Under the pieces are notes generated by a model, which did not search any database, was not told the DNA's origin, and saw only the letters and a program-made list of their open reading frames with translations. DNA of 32,069 bases from JBGVMW01 sp045125095 (GTDB lineage: Bacteria > Bacillota > Clostridia > Lachnospirales > Lachnospiraceae): contig JBGVMW010000139.1 of assembly GCA_045125095.1 (NCBI GenBank), positions 1 to 32,069 on the forward strand, written 5' to 3'. Below are positions 13,550 through 21,682 of this stretch, one piece after another. The translations under genes and the position numbers were made by a program. Position 1 is the stretch's first letter. Every line of letters begins with the position of its first letter.

Positions 13550-14918
13550 GTGCGAACTTGCAAGGCGTGATTTTTGGGAATACTGCAAATTGTTAGCACC
13601 TGACTTTTATAAAGATGATAGGCAATTTCTCAAAGATAAATGCCGTGAGTATCAGAATTTTTACGAAAGCACAGATGAATACTTGATTGATAACGAACCG
13701 CCACGACACGGCAAGTCAAGAACTGCGACATTGTTTGTTCAATGGGTGCTCGGAAAATATCCGAAAGATAAGATTATAACAGGCTCTTATAACGAAACGC
13801 TTTCAACGGTGTTTTCAAAGGGTGTAAGAAATAAGATACAAGAACGGTCAGCGGATGACCGAATTGTTTATAGCGATATTTTCCCTAATACAAAGGTTAA
13901 ACGTGGTGACGGTGCCGCTAACCTGTGGGGAATTGAGGGGAACGATACAAACAGTTATCTTGCCACTTCTCCAACAGGTACGGCGACAGGTTTCGGCGCT
14001 GACCTTATGTTGATAGATGACCTTATCAAGAATGAATATGAAGCACGAAACGACAACATAAAAGAACAACATTTCAAGTGGTTTACTGACACTATGCTTT
14101 CAAGACGTGAGGGCAAAAGAAAAGTTATTATTGTTATGACACGTTGGGCAAGTGATGACCTTGCAGGGCGTGTTATGGAAATGCTTGACAGACAAGGTAA
14201 AAAATACCGCTTGATTTGTTATAAGGCTTTTGATAATGGTAAAATGCTTTGTGATGATATTCTCAACTTGTCACAGTATAACGATATTTTGAACGGTGAT
14301 ACAGGAAGAGATATTGTTGAAGCAAACTATAATCAAAGTCCTATTGATATACAAGGCAGACTATACACTACTTTGCAGACTTACGAGGAATTACCGAAGA
14401 ATATTGAAAGTATAGATAGCTATACCGATACAGCTGATGAGGGTGCAGACTTTCTCTGCTCTATCATTTATGCCGTTTGTGATTGCAAGGCTTATGTGCT
14501 CGATGTTATATACACACAAGAGGGTATGGAAATCACAGAGGATTTAGTTGCAAAGGCTCACACAGAGCATAATGTCAACCGTGCAAAGATAGAAAGCAAC
14601 AATGGCGGTAAAGGTTTCGCCCGAAATGTTCGCAGGATTGCACAGGAAAAGTACGGTAACAATATTACGCACTTTTTTACATTTACGCAGACAAAAAACA
14701 AAAATAGCCGTATTTTAACGGGCTCTACAGGCGTTATGAACAATGTTCTGTTTCCCGTTGGTTGGGAAAATAAATGGCGTGAATATTGGCGTGATATGAC
14801 AAGGTATCAGCGAATTGGCAAAAACGCTCACGATGATGCACAAGACACTACAACAGGCGTTTATGAGAACTTGCCAAAGAAGAAACAAACGAGTAATTAT
14901 ACATCGATTTTTATGTAA
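13527..14918 (+). CDS. terL: Terminase large subunit
   Basis: A 464-aa packaging motor. The ATPase domain has a deviant Walker A, EPPRHGKSRT (57-66), Walker B DLMLIDDLI (159-167, D164/D165), and coupling motif MTRWASDD (204-211). The C-terminal nuclease domain shows DTADEGAD, AKIESNNGGKGFA and HDDAQDTTTG, whose acidic residues would bind metal. Length and order are normal. ATG 13527 is preferred to TTG 13521. The gene ends TAA, and the portal gene begins in the same frame two codons later. Confidence 0.92.
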   Translation: MTLRNAIKCELARRDFWEYCKLLAPDFYKDDRQFLKDKCREYQNFYESTDEYLIDNEPPRHGKSRTATLFVQWVLGKYPKDKIITGSYNETLSTVFSKGVRNKIQERSADDRIVYSDIFPNTKVKRGDGAANLWGIEGNDTNSYLATSPTGTATGFGADLMLIDDLIKNEYEARNDNIKEQHFKWFTDTMLSRREGKRKVIIVMTRWASDDLAGRVMEMLDRQGKKYRLICYKAFDNGKMLCDDILNLSQYNDILNGDTGRDIVEANYNQSPIDIQGRLYTTLQTYEELPKNIESIDSYTDTADEGADFLCSIIYAVCDCKAYVLDVIYTQEGMEITEDLVAKAHTEHNVNRAKIESNNGGKGFARNVRRIAQEKYGNNITHFFTFTQTKNKNSRILTGSTGVMNNVLFPVGWENKWREYWRDMTRYQRIGKNAHDDAQDTTTGVYENLPKKKQTSNYTSIFM

Positions 14919-14924
14919 AAGGAA

Positions 14925-16439
14925 GTGGCTGAAATAAAGACATACAACGACCTTATTGAAGTTGGCGAAAACGAAAGAGACAGAATGCAGTTTGTGTTAT
15001 CAGCTATAAACGAACACAAGCAGAGCGAGCAATACAGCATTGCGAGAGATGCGGAACTTTATGCAAGCGGTAAAAATGCAACGATTATGAATTATCAAAA
15101 GTTGCTGTACACGCTGACGGGTCAAGCTGTACCCGACAACTATTCCGCAAATCACAAATGCAAAAGCGGATTTTTCAAGCGGTTTGTAACACAGGAAGCG
15201 GCATATCTGCTCGGCAATGGTATTACTTTTGAGGGCGAAAACACAAAAAACAAACTCGGTAAAGACATTGACAGCGTTTTGTATAAGGGTGCAAAATCGG
15301 CACTTATACAGGCGGTGTCTTTCGGCTTTTACAATAAAGACCATATCGAGATGTATAATCTCACGGAATTTGTGCCGCTTTATGACGAGGAAAACGGAGC
15401 ACTTATGGCAGGCATCCGTTTTTGGCAAATAGATGATACAAAACCGCTCCGTGCAACATTGTTTGAGGTAGACGGCTACACCGATTATGTCAAGCGTAAA
15501 GACCAAGATATTGAAGTGTTGAAAGACAAGCGGTCTTATATACAGATTGTAAAGTCAAGTGAAGCTGACGGAGAGGTTATTTTTGACGGTAAGAATTATC
15601 CGTCTTTTCCGATTGTTCCGCTTTGGGCGAATCCCGAAAAGCAGAGTGAACTTGTCGGCAAGCGTGAGCAGATAGATTGTTATGACCTTATCAAAAGCGG
15701 TTTTGCGAATGACCTTGATGATGCAAGTATGATTTATTGGACTATCACCAACGCAGGCGGTATGGATGATGTAAGCCTTGCAAAATTCATTGAGCGAATG
15801 AAAGTAGTCAGGGCGGCTGTTGTTGACGGTGACGAGGGTACAAAAGCAGAGGCACACACGCTTGATGTTCCGTACCAAAGCCGTGAAGCTTATCTGTCAA
15901 GGCTTGAAAAAGACCTTTACAAAGACAGTATGGCACTTGACACAGAGCAGATTGCCGCAGGGCAAGTCACAGCGACACAGATTGAAGCGGCTTATGAGCC
16001 GTTGAACGAGAAAACTGACGAATTTGAGCTTTGTCTGCACGAATTTATTAACGGCATTTTGGTCATTGCAGGTATCGAGGATACAGCGACATTCAAACGC
16101 TCACAGATTGTCAACCGTGGCGAAGAAACAACAATGATTCTGCAGGCGGCTGAATATCTTGATGACGAAACTATACTCCGTAAACTTCCATTCTTGACCG
16201 AGGATGAAGTTAAGGGCATTTTACAGAGAAAAGATGCAGAGGAAGTTGACCGATTCGGTAATACTGAAACCGACACAGACACAACCGATGAAGAAATTGG
16301 GGGCGGTGATATCGCCAACACAACCGAAGCAATAGACATCGCAGAGCAAACAGTTGGCAAGACTTTGAACGGTGCACAGACTCAATCACTGTTAACCGTT
16401 ATGAAATCATTAAGTGAAGGCAGTTTAACGGAAGGTTAA
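14925..16439 (+). CDS. Portal protein (SPP1 gp6-like), C-terminus cut by in-frame TAA
   Basis: A 504-aa portal protein of the SPP1 gp6 family. Recognisable parts are FKRFVTQEAAYLLGNGITFE, SFPIVPLWANPEKQSEL, YDLIKSGFANDLDD, and AAGQVTATQIEAAYEPLNEKTDEFE. It forms the dodecameric ring for DNA passage and terminase docking. Start GTG 14925 has AAAAGGA only 1-2 nt away, unusually close, but TAA at 14916 leaves no better start. The frame stays open past the TAA at 16437-16439 for 24 codons and reads like the natural C-terminus, so the ancestral gene ended at 16511. Confidence 0.88.
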   Translation: MAEIKTYNDLIEVGENERDRMQFVLSAINEHKQSEQYSIARDAELYASGKNATIMNYQKLLYTLTGQAVPDNYSANHKCKSGFFKRFVTQEAAYLLGNGITFEGENTKNKLGKDIDSVLYKGAKSALIQAVSFGFYNKDHIEMYNLTEFVPLYDEENGALMAGIRFWQIDDTKPLRATLFEVDGYTDYVKRKDQDIEVLKDKRSYIQIVKSSEADGEVIFDGKNYPSFPIVPLWANPEKQSELVGKREQIDCYDLIKSGFANDLDDASMIYWTITNAGGMDDVSLAKFIERMKVVRAAVVDGDEGTKAEAHTLDVPYQSREAYLSRLEKDLYKDSMALDTEQIAAGQVTATQIEAAYEPLNEKTDEFELCLHEFINGILVIAGIEDTATFKRSQIVNRGEETTMILQAAEYLDDETILRKLPFLTEDEVKGILQRKDAEEVDRFGNTETDTDTTDEEIGGGDIANTTEAIDIAEQTVGKTLNGAQTQSLLTVMKSLSEGSLTEG

Positions 16440-16511
16440 GCGGTTAATATTATAAGCACAGCTATTGGCGTAACAAAACAAGAAGCGATAGCTATTATAC
16501 GAGGGGAATGA
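16440..16511 (+). other. In-frame continuation of the portal gene beyond TAA (readthrough or decayed C-terminus)
   Basis: After the portal TAA the same frame encodes AVNIISTAIGVTKQEAIAII followed by RGE and TGA at 16509-16511. Replacing TAA by CAA would give LTEGQAVNIISTAIGV, which fits the helical C-termini of related portals as I remember them. The stretch also contains the GAGGGG ribosome site of the next gene, as expected if the gene originally ended here. A 78-nt gap is otherwise atypical in this tightly packed region. Confidence 0.65.
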
Positions 16512-16517
16512 TAAACA

Positions 16518-17465
16518 ATGGCAGATAAAGCCCACATTTTAACCGATGAAAAATTGGCACAAATGGAAAAGCGTTTGTCTGCCATTTATGCTGAAGCACA
16601 AAGGGGTATACAGAAAAAGGCTGATAAGTATTTCGAACAATTCAAGAAATCTGATGCAGAAAAGCGAAAATTGGTAGAACAAGGTAAGCTGACCGATGAT
16701 GAATATAAAAAGTGGCGGCAAGGCAAGATAATGTATGGCAAGCGTTTTACGGCTATGAAAGAAGATATTTCAAGACAGCTATTAAATGTCAACCAAACTG
16801 CAACAGCTTATATCAATGGAGAATTGCCCGAGGTTTACGCTTTGAATTATAACGCCCTTGCAACATCGGTTGATGGTGTAGGCGGCTATTCTTTTACCTT
16901 GACCGATGCCGATACAGTTAAACATCTTGCATTGACAGATAAAAGCCTTTTACCGATGCGAAAAATAGACCCTGCGAAAGATATTCCGTGGAATATGAAA
17001 GCCATAAACAGCGAAGTGTTGCAAGGAATAGTGCAGGGCGAAAGTATACCCGATATGTCAAAGCGTATTTTTGGTGAGATTATGAAAACATCAAAAACCG
17101 AAGGCTTGACCGACAAGGAAATGGGTGCTTTATTAAAACGAAATCGTGATGCTTCTATTCGTTCTGCTCGTACCATCGTTACGGGTGCAGAGAATAAAGG
17201 CAGAATGGACAGTTACAAAAGGGCAGAGGCTGACGGAATTATTCTACAAAAAGAGTGGTTATCAAGTGACCAACCAGGAAGAACAAGAAATTGGCATTTG
17301 CCAGAAGCGTTTGACAGTTTGATTGTTGACATTGATAAGCCTTTTCACAACGGTGAGGGTGATATTATGTTCCCTGGCGACCCATCAGCAAGTGGAGCAA
17401 ACGTCTATAATTGCCGTTGTAGTATGTCGGCAGTTGTTAAGGGCTTTAAGAAAATTAGGAGGTAA
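16518..17465 (+). CDS. Minor head protein, MuF/SPP1 gp7-like
   Basis: A 315-aa minor head protein. The C-terminal MuF domain is clear: IRSARTIVTGAENKGRMDSY, EWLSSDQPGRTRNWHLPEAF, and ending MFPGDPSASGANVYNCRCS. In SPP1 and Mu, this protein rides in the head and contacts the portal. The N-terminal half is helical and basic, consistent with capsid-internal DNA or scaffold contact. ATG 16518 has GAGGGG 11 nt upstream. Immediately followed by two small genes before the gp10-like gene. Confidence 0.85.
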   Translation: MADKAHILTDEKLAQMEKRLSAIYAEAQRGIQKKADKYFEQFKKSDAEKRKLVEQGKLTDDEYKKWRQGKIMYGKRFTAMKEDISRQLLNVNQTATAYINGELPEVYALNYNALATSVDGVGGYSFTLTDADTVKHLALTDKSLLPMRKIDPAKDIPWNMKAINSEVLQGIVQGESIPDMSKRIFGEIMKTSKTEGLTDKEMGALLKRNRDASIRSARTIVTGAENKGRMDSYKRAEADGIILQKEWLSSDQPGRTRNWHLPEAFDSLIVDIDKPFHNGEGDIMFPGDPSASGANVYNCRCSMSAVVKGFKKIRR

Positions 17466-17467
17466 AA

Positions 17468-17641
17468 ATGCGGAAATATAGTCACGAACAAATCAACGAA
17501 TTGATACAACCTCTTATGGATATGATGAAAGAAGATTATCCAAACAACGCAGAATTGATTATTACTCCCGATTTTGCTATGATAAATTATCGACTTAACG
17601 ATATGACATTTGAGAGGGAGAAGAAAAATGAAGATAGATAA
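17468..17641 (+). CDS. Small acidic protein, 57 aa
   Basis: A 57-aa protein between the MuF gene and a membrane protein gene. It starts MRKYSHEQINELIQPLMDMM and has a strand PNNAELIITPDFAMINYRL. TAGGAGGT ending the MuF gene provides a strong ribosome site. It overlaps the next gene by 14 nt. Not recognised; probably an accessory insertion in the head module. Confidence 0.65.
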   Translation: MRKYSHEQINELIQPLMDMMKEDYPNNAELIITPDFAMINYRLNDMTFEREKKNEDR

Positions 17642-17882
17642 AAGACCTCCAAAAGAAATATGGGCAGATATGAGCGTATTTCAAAAGGTCTATTCTGTTG
17701 TGCTTTTGGCTATAATTTTACTTTTAATTTTTGCTTTTATCGTTTCTGTGATAATTGGAATTGGTTGTGCGTTATTTTTGGCGTTATCATATCTATTCGA
17801 TTTTGAATTTGATTTTATTAAAGCAATTTTGTGTACACCGATATGGTTTTTCGTTGCTGTTTGGATAAGCAGAAAGGTGTAG
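17628..17882 (+). CDS. Small integral membrane protein in the head module
   Basis: An 84-aa protein with two to three hydrophobic segments: VYSVVLLAIILLLIFAFIVSV, VIIGIGCALFLALSYLF and IKAILCTPIWFFVAVWIS, and charged ends. GAGAGGGAG precedes the ATG. Membrane proteins are not structural parts of heads, so this and the 57-aa neighbour look like a moron-type accessory pair (inference), possibly acting on host membranes or exclusion. T-rich codon use is partly explained by its hydrophobic content. Confidence 0.7.
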   Translation: MKIDKRPPKEIWADMSVFQKVYSVVLLAIILLLIFAFIVSVIIGIGCALFLALSYLFDFEFDFIKAILCTPIWFFVAVWISRKV

Positions 17883-17883
17883 A

Positions 17884-18306
17884 ATGAGCAGTTACACAAC
17901 CAAAGACAACACAAAAGAAGTTTTATCGGCTATGGAAAAAGCCATAGAACGAGGACTTGAAACAATAGGCTTAACGGCAGAGGGACACGCTAAAAAGGTC
18001 ATAACCCAAGCAAAAGCCGTTGATACAGGCAGATTGAGAAATAGTATCACTTATGCAGTTAGTGGAAAATCTGCAAATATATCTTCTTATAGCGGAGACC
18101 ACGGAGAAGAAGGCGGAACATATCAGGGTCAAGCACCTGAAGAAAAAAACAAGGCGGTTTATGTTGGAACGAATGTAGAATATGCACAAGGCATTGAGTT
18201 AGGAACGCACAGAAAAGCGGGTGCAGTTCATATGCTCCAACGAGCCGCCACGGAACATACAGCAGAATACAAACGATTGCTTGAGGAAGCTATGAAAAAC
18301 GCATAA
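17884..18306 (+). CDS. HK97 gp10-like protein (head-tail/minor tail component)
   Basis: A 140-aa protein with the gp10 family pattern: GHAKKVITQAKAVDTGRLRN (the DTGxLRxS signature), then YVGTNVEYAQGIELGTHRKAG and RAATEHTAEYKRLLEEAM. In HK97 and SPP1 relatives it takes part in head-tail joining. Its position before the scaffold, rather than among the connectors after the capsid, is less usual. ATG 17884 follows AGAAAGGTG. It is the last gene before promoter P5. Confidence 0.8.
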   Translation: MSSYTTKDNTKEVLSAMEKAIERGLETIGLTAEGHAKKVITQAKAVDTGRLRNSITYAVSGKSANISSYSGDHGEEGGTYQGQAPEEKNKAVYVGTNVEYAQGIELGTHRKAGAVHMLQRAATEHTAEYKRLLEEAMKNA

Positions 18307-18316
18307 TATACCCTAT

Positions 18317-18344
18317 TTGACAAACTTTAAAAATGTGTTAAAAT
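18317..18344 (+). promoter_or_regulatory. Sigma-A promoter P5 before scaffold and capsid
   Basis: TTGACA (18317-18322), 16-nt spacer and TAAAAT (18339-18344) with TGTG directly upstream. The final 13 bases match promoter P4. The leader contains CGGC/GCCG (about 18364-18379) as a short hairpin. A separate promoter here would raise scaffold and capsid expression above the packaging genes. Confidence 0.8.
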
Positions 18345-18400
18345 AGAAACATAGTAATCTAAACGGCGAAGAATAGCCGCCGAAGGAAAGGAAGATTATA

Positions 18401-19030
18401 TTGGCATTCACAAGAAAATTTCTTTCTGCACTCGGTATCGATGCAGACAAGGTAGACGAAATAATCAATGCACACATTGAGGTTGTTGACGGTCTCAAAG
18501 AAGAGCGTGACAGCTTCAAGGCTGATGCTGAAAAGCTTGCAGATGTTCAAAAGAAATTGGACAAAGCAAATGAGAAACTCGCAAAGCAAGGCGAGGGCGA
18601 AACCGTCTTAAAAGAAGATTTTGACAAGCTTCAAAAAGAGTATGACGATTACAAAGCAGATATCACCGCAAAGGAAACCAAACGCACAAAGGAACACGCT
18701 GTTCGTGAATTTTACAAGGGTGTCGGAGTTTCCGAAAAGCGTCTTGATTCTGTGATGAAAGTCACAAATCTTGATGACTTTGAACTCGACAAAGACGGTA
18801 AGATTAAAGATGCGGAAAAGCACACCGAAAAGGCGAAAACGGAATGGGCAGATTTCATTTCGACAACAACCGAAAGAGGTGCGAATACCGCAAATCCTCC
18901 CGCTAATGGCGGCAAGGGAATAAAAACCAAAGAAGAAATTTATAAAATGGAAAATGGTAGATATGTGCTTTCTGCAAGCGAAAGACAAACAGAATTAGCA
19001 AAACTCTATCAATCCGAGAAAGGTGATTAA
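18401..19030 (+). CDS. Capsid scaffold protein (phage GP20-like)
   Basis: A 209-aa protein, highly charged and largely coiled coil (VDGLKEERDSFKADAEKLADVQKKLDK...), with the C-terminal part ending SASERQTELAKLYQSEKGD. Domain order and position before the major capsid gene match phage minor structural protein GP20/scaffold. It would guide procapsid assembly and leave before DNA entry. It uses a TTG start at 18401 with AAAGGAAG 6 nt upstream; no ATG is well placed. Confidence 0.85.
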   Translation: MAFTRKFLSALGIDADKVDEIINAHIEVVDGLKEERDSFKADAEKLADVQKKLDKANEKLAKQGEGETVLKEDFDKLQKEYDDYKADITAKETKRTKEHAVREFYKGVGVSEKRLDSVMKVTNLDDFELDKDGKIKDAEKHTEKAKTEWADFISTTTERGANTANPPANGGKGIKTKEEIYKMENGRYVLSASERQTELAKLYQSEKGD

Positions 19031-19035
19031 AAATT

Positions 19036-19920
19036 ATGGCAGGTGTAACTGTTACTACTGATTTTACAATTGAAGCAAGAAGAAACGATTTTGTAACCTC
19101 TTTTGCGCAGAATTGGAATGCTCTTCGTGAGATTATGGGTGTTGCAAGACCTATCAAGAAACAGCCTGGTACTGTTCTTAAGTCTTATAAGGCTACTCTT
19201 ACTCTCGAGGACGGCAATGTTCCCGAAGGTACAGAAATTCCTCTTTCAAAGGCAAAGGTTGAAGAGGTTGCACACGCTGACCTTACAATTAAGAAGTACG
19301 GTAAGGGCATCACTATTGAAGATGTTGACAAGTACGGCGAGGAAGTTGCTATTGAACTTACCGACGAAGCATTCCGCAACGAGCTTCTTGGTGAGATTAT
19401 GGGCGAATTTTACGAATTTGCTCTCACAGGCACACTCAAGCCCCAAGGTGCAGCAGATTTTCAGAGTGCAGTCGCTCTTGCAATTGGCTCTGTTAAGAAT
19501 AAGTTTAAGACAATGAGAAAAGACGGCTCAAGAGTTGTTGTTTTCGTAAACACTCTTGATGCTTATAAGTATCTCGGCGTTGCAAGTATTGGCACACAGA
19601 CCGCATTTGGCATTGAATACCTTAAGTCCTTTATGGGTGCTGAAACAATGATTTTAGCAGGTGATGACGACATTCCTCAGGGTACTGTTCTCGCAATTCC
19701 TGTTAACAACATCGTTGATTATTACGCAGACCCCTCTAACAGCGGTTTTGCAAAAATGGGTCTCCGATATACTGTTGATGCTGATGCTCCTATGCTTGGT
19801 TTCGCAATCGAAGGTAACTATTCAACAGCAACAGGCAACAATTGGGCAATTATGGGTCACAAGCTGTGGGCTGAATATCTTGATGCAATTGCTGTTATCG
19901 AAGTCGGTGCAGGTGCATAA
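19036..19920 (+). CDS. Major capsid protein, HK97 fold
   Basis: A 294-aa capsid protein. The E-loop region KATLTLEDGNVPEGTEIPLS is typical, followed by the spine helix (AFRNELLGEIMGEFYEFAL) and the A-domain FVNTLDAYKYLGVASIGTQT. It lacks an N-terminal protease-cleaved delta domain, agreeing with a separate scaffold and no protease gene. By eye, codon choice differs from neighbours: Lys is mostly AAG and Leu mostly CTT/CTC, as expected for the most highly expressed gene. AAGGTG lies before the ATG. Confidence 0.88.
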   Translation: MAGVTVTTDFTIEARRNDFVTSFAQNWNALREIMGVARPIKKQPGTVLKSYKATLTLEDGNVPEGTEIPLSKAKVEEVAHADLTIKKYGKGITIEDVDKYGEEVAIELTDEAFRNELLGEIMGEFYEFALTGTLKPQGAADFQSAVALAIGSVKNKFKTMRKDGSRVVVFVNTLDAYKYLGVASIGTQTAFGIEYLKSFMGAETMILAGDDDIPQGTVLAIPVNNIVDYYADPSNSGFAKMGLRYTVDADAPMLGFAIEGNYSTATGNNWAIMGHKLWAEYLDAIAVIEVGAGA

Positions 19921-20159
19921 TGTTTCGAGTAATCGAATATTTTGAAGATTTGCAAGACAACAACCGCCCTTATAATGTAGGGGACATTTTCCCTTATGAC
20001 AACAGAGAAATATCGACAGAGAGATTGACGGAGCTTTCAACGGCTCAAAATAGGCGAAAAATACCGCTTATTAAGGAAGTTGAACAAACTCCCGAAACTG
20101 TTGTTAAGAAAAATAACAAGGGCAAAAAGACGGCAAAAAAAGCCGAAAACAAAGAATGA
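19920..20159 (+). CDS. Small basic protein after the capsid gene
   Basis: A 79-aa protein whose ATG overlaps the capsid stop (TAATG). The N-terminal half FRVIEYFEDLQDNNRPYNVGDIFPYDNREISTERLTELS is like the small SAP/HeH-related proteins that follow capsid genes in many Firmicutes phages. The tail is very lysine-rich and probably disordered. Possibly a head accessory or decoration protein; assignment is by position. Confidence 0.7.
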   Translation: MFRVIEYFEDLQDNNRPYNVGDIFPYDNREISTERLTELSTAQNRRKIPLIKEVEQTPETVVKKNNKGKKTAKKAENKE

Positions 20160-20175
20160 TAAAGGCGGTGCTTTT

Positions 20176-20595
20176 ATGCTTACCAAAATTTGTGAAGAAT
20201 GCAGAAACTATTTTATTGTTTCAATTCATCACGGAAAATTTGAAATCAACGGTGGCTCAATAGCACCACTTGATTTTTTACAGCAAGGTCAATATTTCCG
20301 AATTGTCGGCAGTACGATGAATGACGGTGTTTATCAATACCCTTGTTCGGGATTGGCTGACGAAACATTTGTGGGTGCTGTTTGGGCAATGGCTGTTCCT
20401 CCTGCGGTTGTTGCCCTTTCAGCAGAAATAAAGGAATATTGCAACAGCGAACAATCCAAACCGTCAGCTTACACATCTGAAAGCTTCGGCGGTTATTCCT
20501 ATTCAAAGGCAACCGACAGCAACGGTGTTCCGCTGACTTGGCAAAAAGTGTTTGCAAACAGATTGAACAGATACAGGAGGATAAGCGTTTTATGA
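20176..20595 (+). CDS. Head-tail connector / DNA-packaging protein (gp15-like position)
   Basis: A 139-aa protein at the usual place of the first connector after the capsid. The middle is beta-rich (YFIVSIHHGKFEINGGSI), and the C-terminal half has VVALSAEIKEYCNSEQSKPSAYTSESFGGYSYSKATD, an SFGGYSYS motif I associate with head-tail connector proteins. GGCGGTG lies 8 nt before the ATG at 20176. The C-terminus is basic (RLNRYRRISVL). Confidence 0.75.
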   Translation: MLTKICEECRNYFIVSIHHGKFEINGGSIAPLDFLQQGQYFRIVGSTMNDGVYQYPCSGLADETFVGAVWAMAVPPAVVALSAEIKEYCNSEQSKPSAYTSESFGGYSYSKATDSNGVPLTWQKVFANRLNRYRRISVL

Positions 20596-20939
20596 GTTTG
20601 TTAAATGAAGCGTATGAAGATGTTGTTCTTTTGGATAAGAATAGAAAGCCTGACGGTGTAGGTGGATTTATTACTGAATGGGTAGAAAGTATAAATTTTC
20701 AAGCGGCAATTACTTTTGATACATCAATGGAAAGCCGAATTGCAGAAAAGCAAGGCGTTTCAAGCCGATATACCGTTACAACAGGCAAGAATGCAAAGCT
20801 TGAATATCACGATGTTATAAGGCGTTTGAGTGACGGTAAAGTTTTCCGCATTACAAGTGACGGCGATGATAAGCAAACACCGAAATCAGCGACATTTCAA
20901 TTCTTGCAGGTTACTGCGGAAGAGTGGGTACTCGAATGA
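20592..20939 (+). CDS. Head closure / stopper protein (SPP1 gp16-like)
   Basis: A 115-aa protein of the Phage_H_T_join / SPP1 gp16 type by position and predicted beta-barrel content. The stretch DGVGGFITEWVESINFQAAITFDTSMESR resembles VGG-x-x-x-xW patterns of this family, and LEYHDVIRRLSDGKVFRITSD follows. It would close the connector after packaging. AGGAGG (20576-20581) is 10 nt from the ATG. It overlaps the next gene (ATGA). Confidence 0.75.
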   Translation: MSLLNEAYEDVVLLDKNRKPDGVGGFITEWVESINFQAAITFDTSMESRIAEKQGVSSRYTVTTGKNAKLEYHDVIRRLSDGKVFRITSDGDDKQTPKSATFQFLQVTAEEWVLE

Positions 20940-21292
20940 CAGCTAATATTCTTGGTACATCCTATGAAATAATCGTAAAAAAATATGATGAAGACGAAAT
21001 TTTTGAGCGTAATTCTTTTTGTGGATATTGTGACCCGTACGCAAAAGCAATCATTCTTTGTGATATGAACACGTATAAAGGTTGGGAGAATGAAGACCAA
21101 GTCACGATAGAAAATTGTCACAAAGAGAATTTAAGGCACGAAATAGTACACGCATTTTTTTATGAGAGTGGATTATGGGATAACACTAACTGTGATATAG
21201 GTGCTTGGGCAAAAAATGAAGAAATGGTCGATTGGATTGCTATGCAGGGTGTAAAACTCTTTAAAGCTTGGTCGGAGGTCGGTGCAATATGA
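20936..21292 (+). CDS. HExxH zincin-like protein within the connector genes
   Basis: A 118-aa protein. Residues 64-80 (ENLRHEIVHAFFYESGL) carry an HEIVH zinc-metallopeptidase signature (H68, E69, H72), with E77 as a possible third ligand. WAKNEEMVDWIAMQGVKLFKAW ends the protein. Similar small proteins occur at this place in other gut phage genomes, from memory. It could process a structural protein, act on the host, or be catalytically dead. It is coupled by ATGA overlaps to connector genes on both sides, so it is expressed with them. No good ribosome site is seen before its ATG. Confidence 0.7.
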   Translation: MTANILGTSYEIIVKKYDEDEIFERNSFCGYCDPYAKAIILCDMNTYKGWENEDQVTIENCHKENLRHEIVHAFFYESGLWDNTNCDIGAWAKNEEMVDWIAMQGVKLFKAWSEVGAI

Positions 21293-21669
21293 CAAAAGAA
21301 CAAGCATTGTATACCTTTTGGAGCAGTTTTGGAATATCGGCTTATGAAGAAAATTCTGTTCCAAAAGATGCAAAATTTCCATATATAACATATCAAGTTG
21401 TAATAGATAATTTTAACAATGAGATACCATTAACTGCTTCTTTATGGGATAGAGATAAAAACGGATATTCTGCTTTGCTTCAAAACTCTATAAAGATTGA
21501 AGAAATAAGCCAAACAATAGGAATGGGCGGTGTATTTCTCGATTGTGACAATGGTAAAATATGGATTAAGCGTGGCACTCCCTTTGCTCAAAATATGGGC
21601 GATGAAAGCGATAATCTCATAAAACGAAAATATATAAATATAACGGCTGAGTTTTTCACTGCCGATTAG
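21289..21669 (+). CDS. Tail terminator / tail completion protein (SPP1 gp17-like)
   Basis: A 126-aa protein at the position of the tail completion protein. It starts MTKEQALYTFWSSFGISAYE, has KFPYITYQVVIDNFNNEIPL, a YITYxxxxD segment common to these proteins, and ends YINITAEFFTAD. It should cap the tail tube and bind the head connector. Preceded by GGAGGTCGGTG; followed 13 nt later by the tail tube gene. Confidence 0.78.
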   Translation: MTKEQALYTFWSSFGISAYEENSVPKDAKFPYITYQVVIDNFNNEIPLTASLWDRDKNGYSALLQNSIKIEEISQTIGMGGVFLDCDNGKIWIKRGTPFAQNMGDESDNLIKRKYINITAEFFTAD

Positions 21670-21682
21670 GAAAGGATAAACA

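Noticed and set aside
14916..14927. TerL and portal lie in the same frame separated by TAA, suggesting readthrough fusion
   Set aside because: Both proteins are complete by family length and motifs; only two codons separate them, and this is ordinary tight packing.
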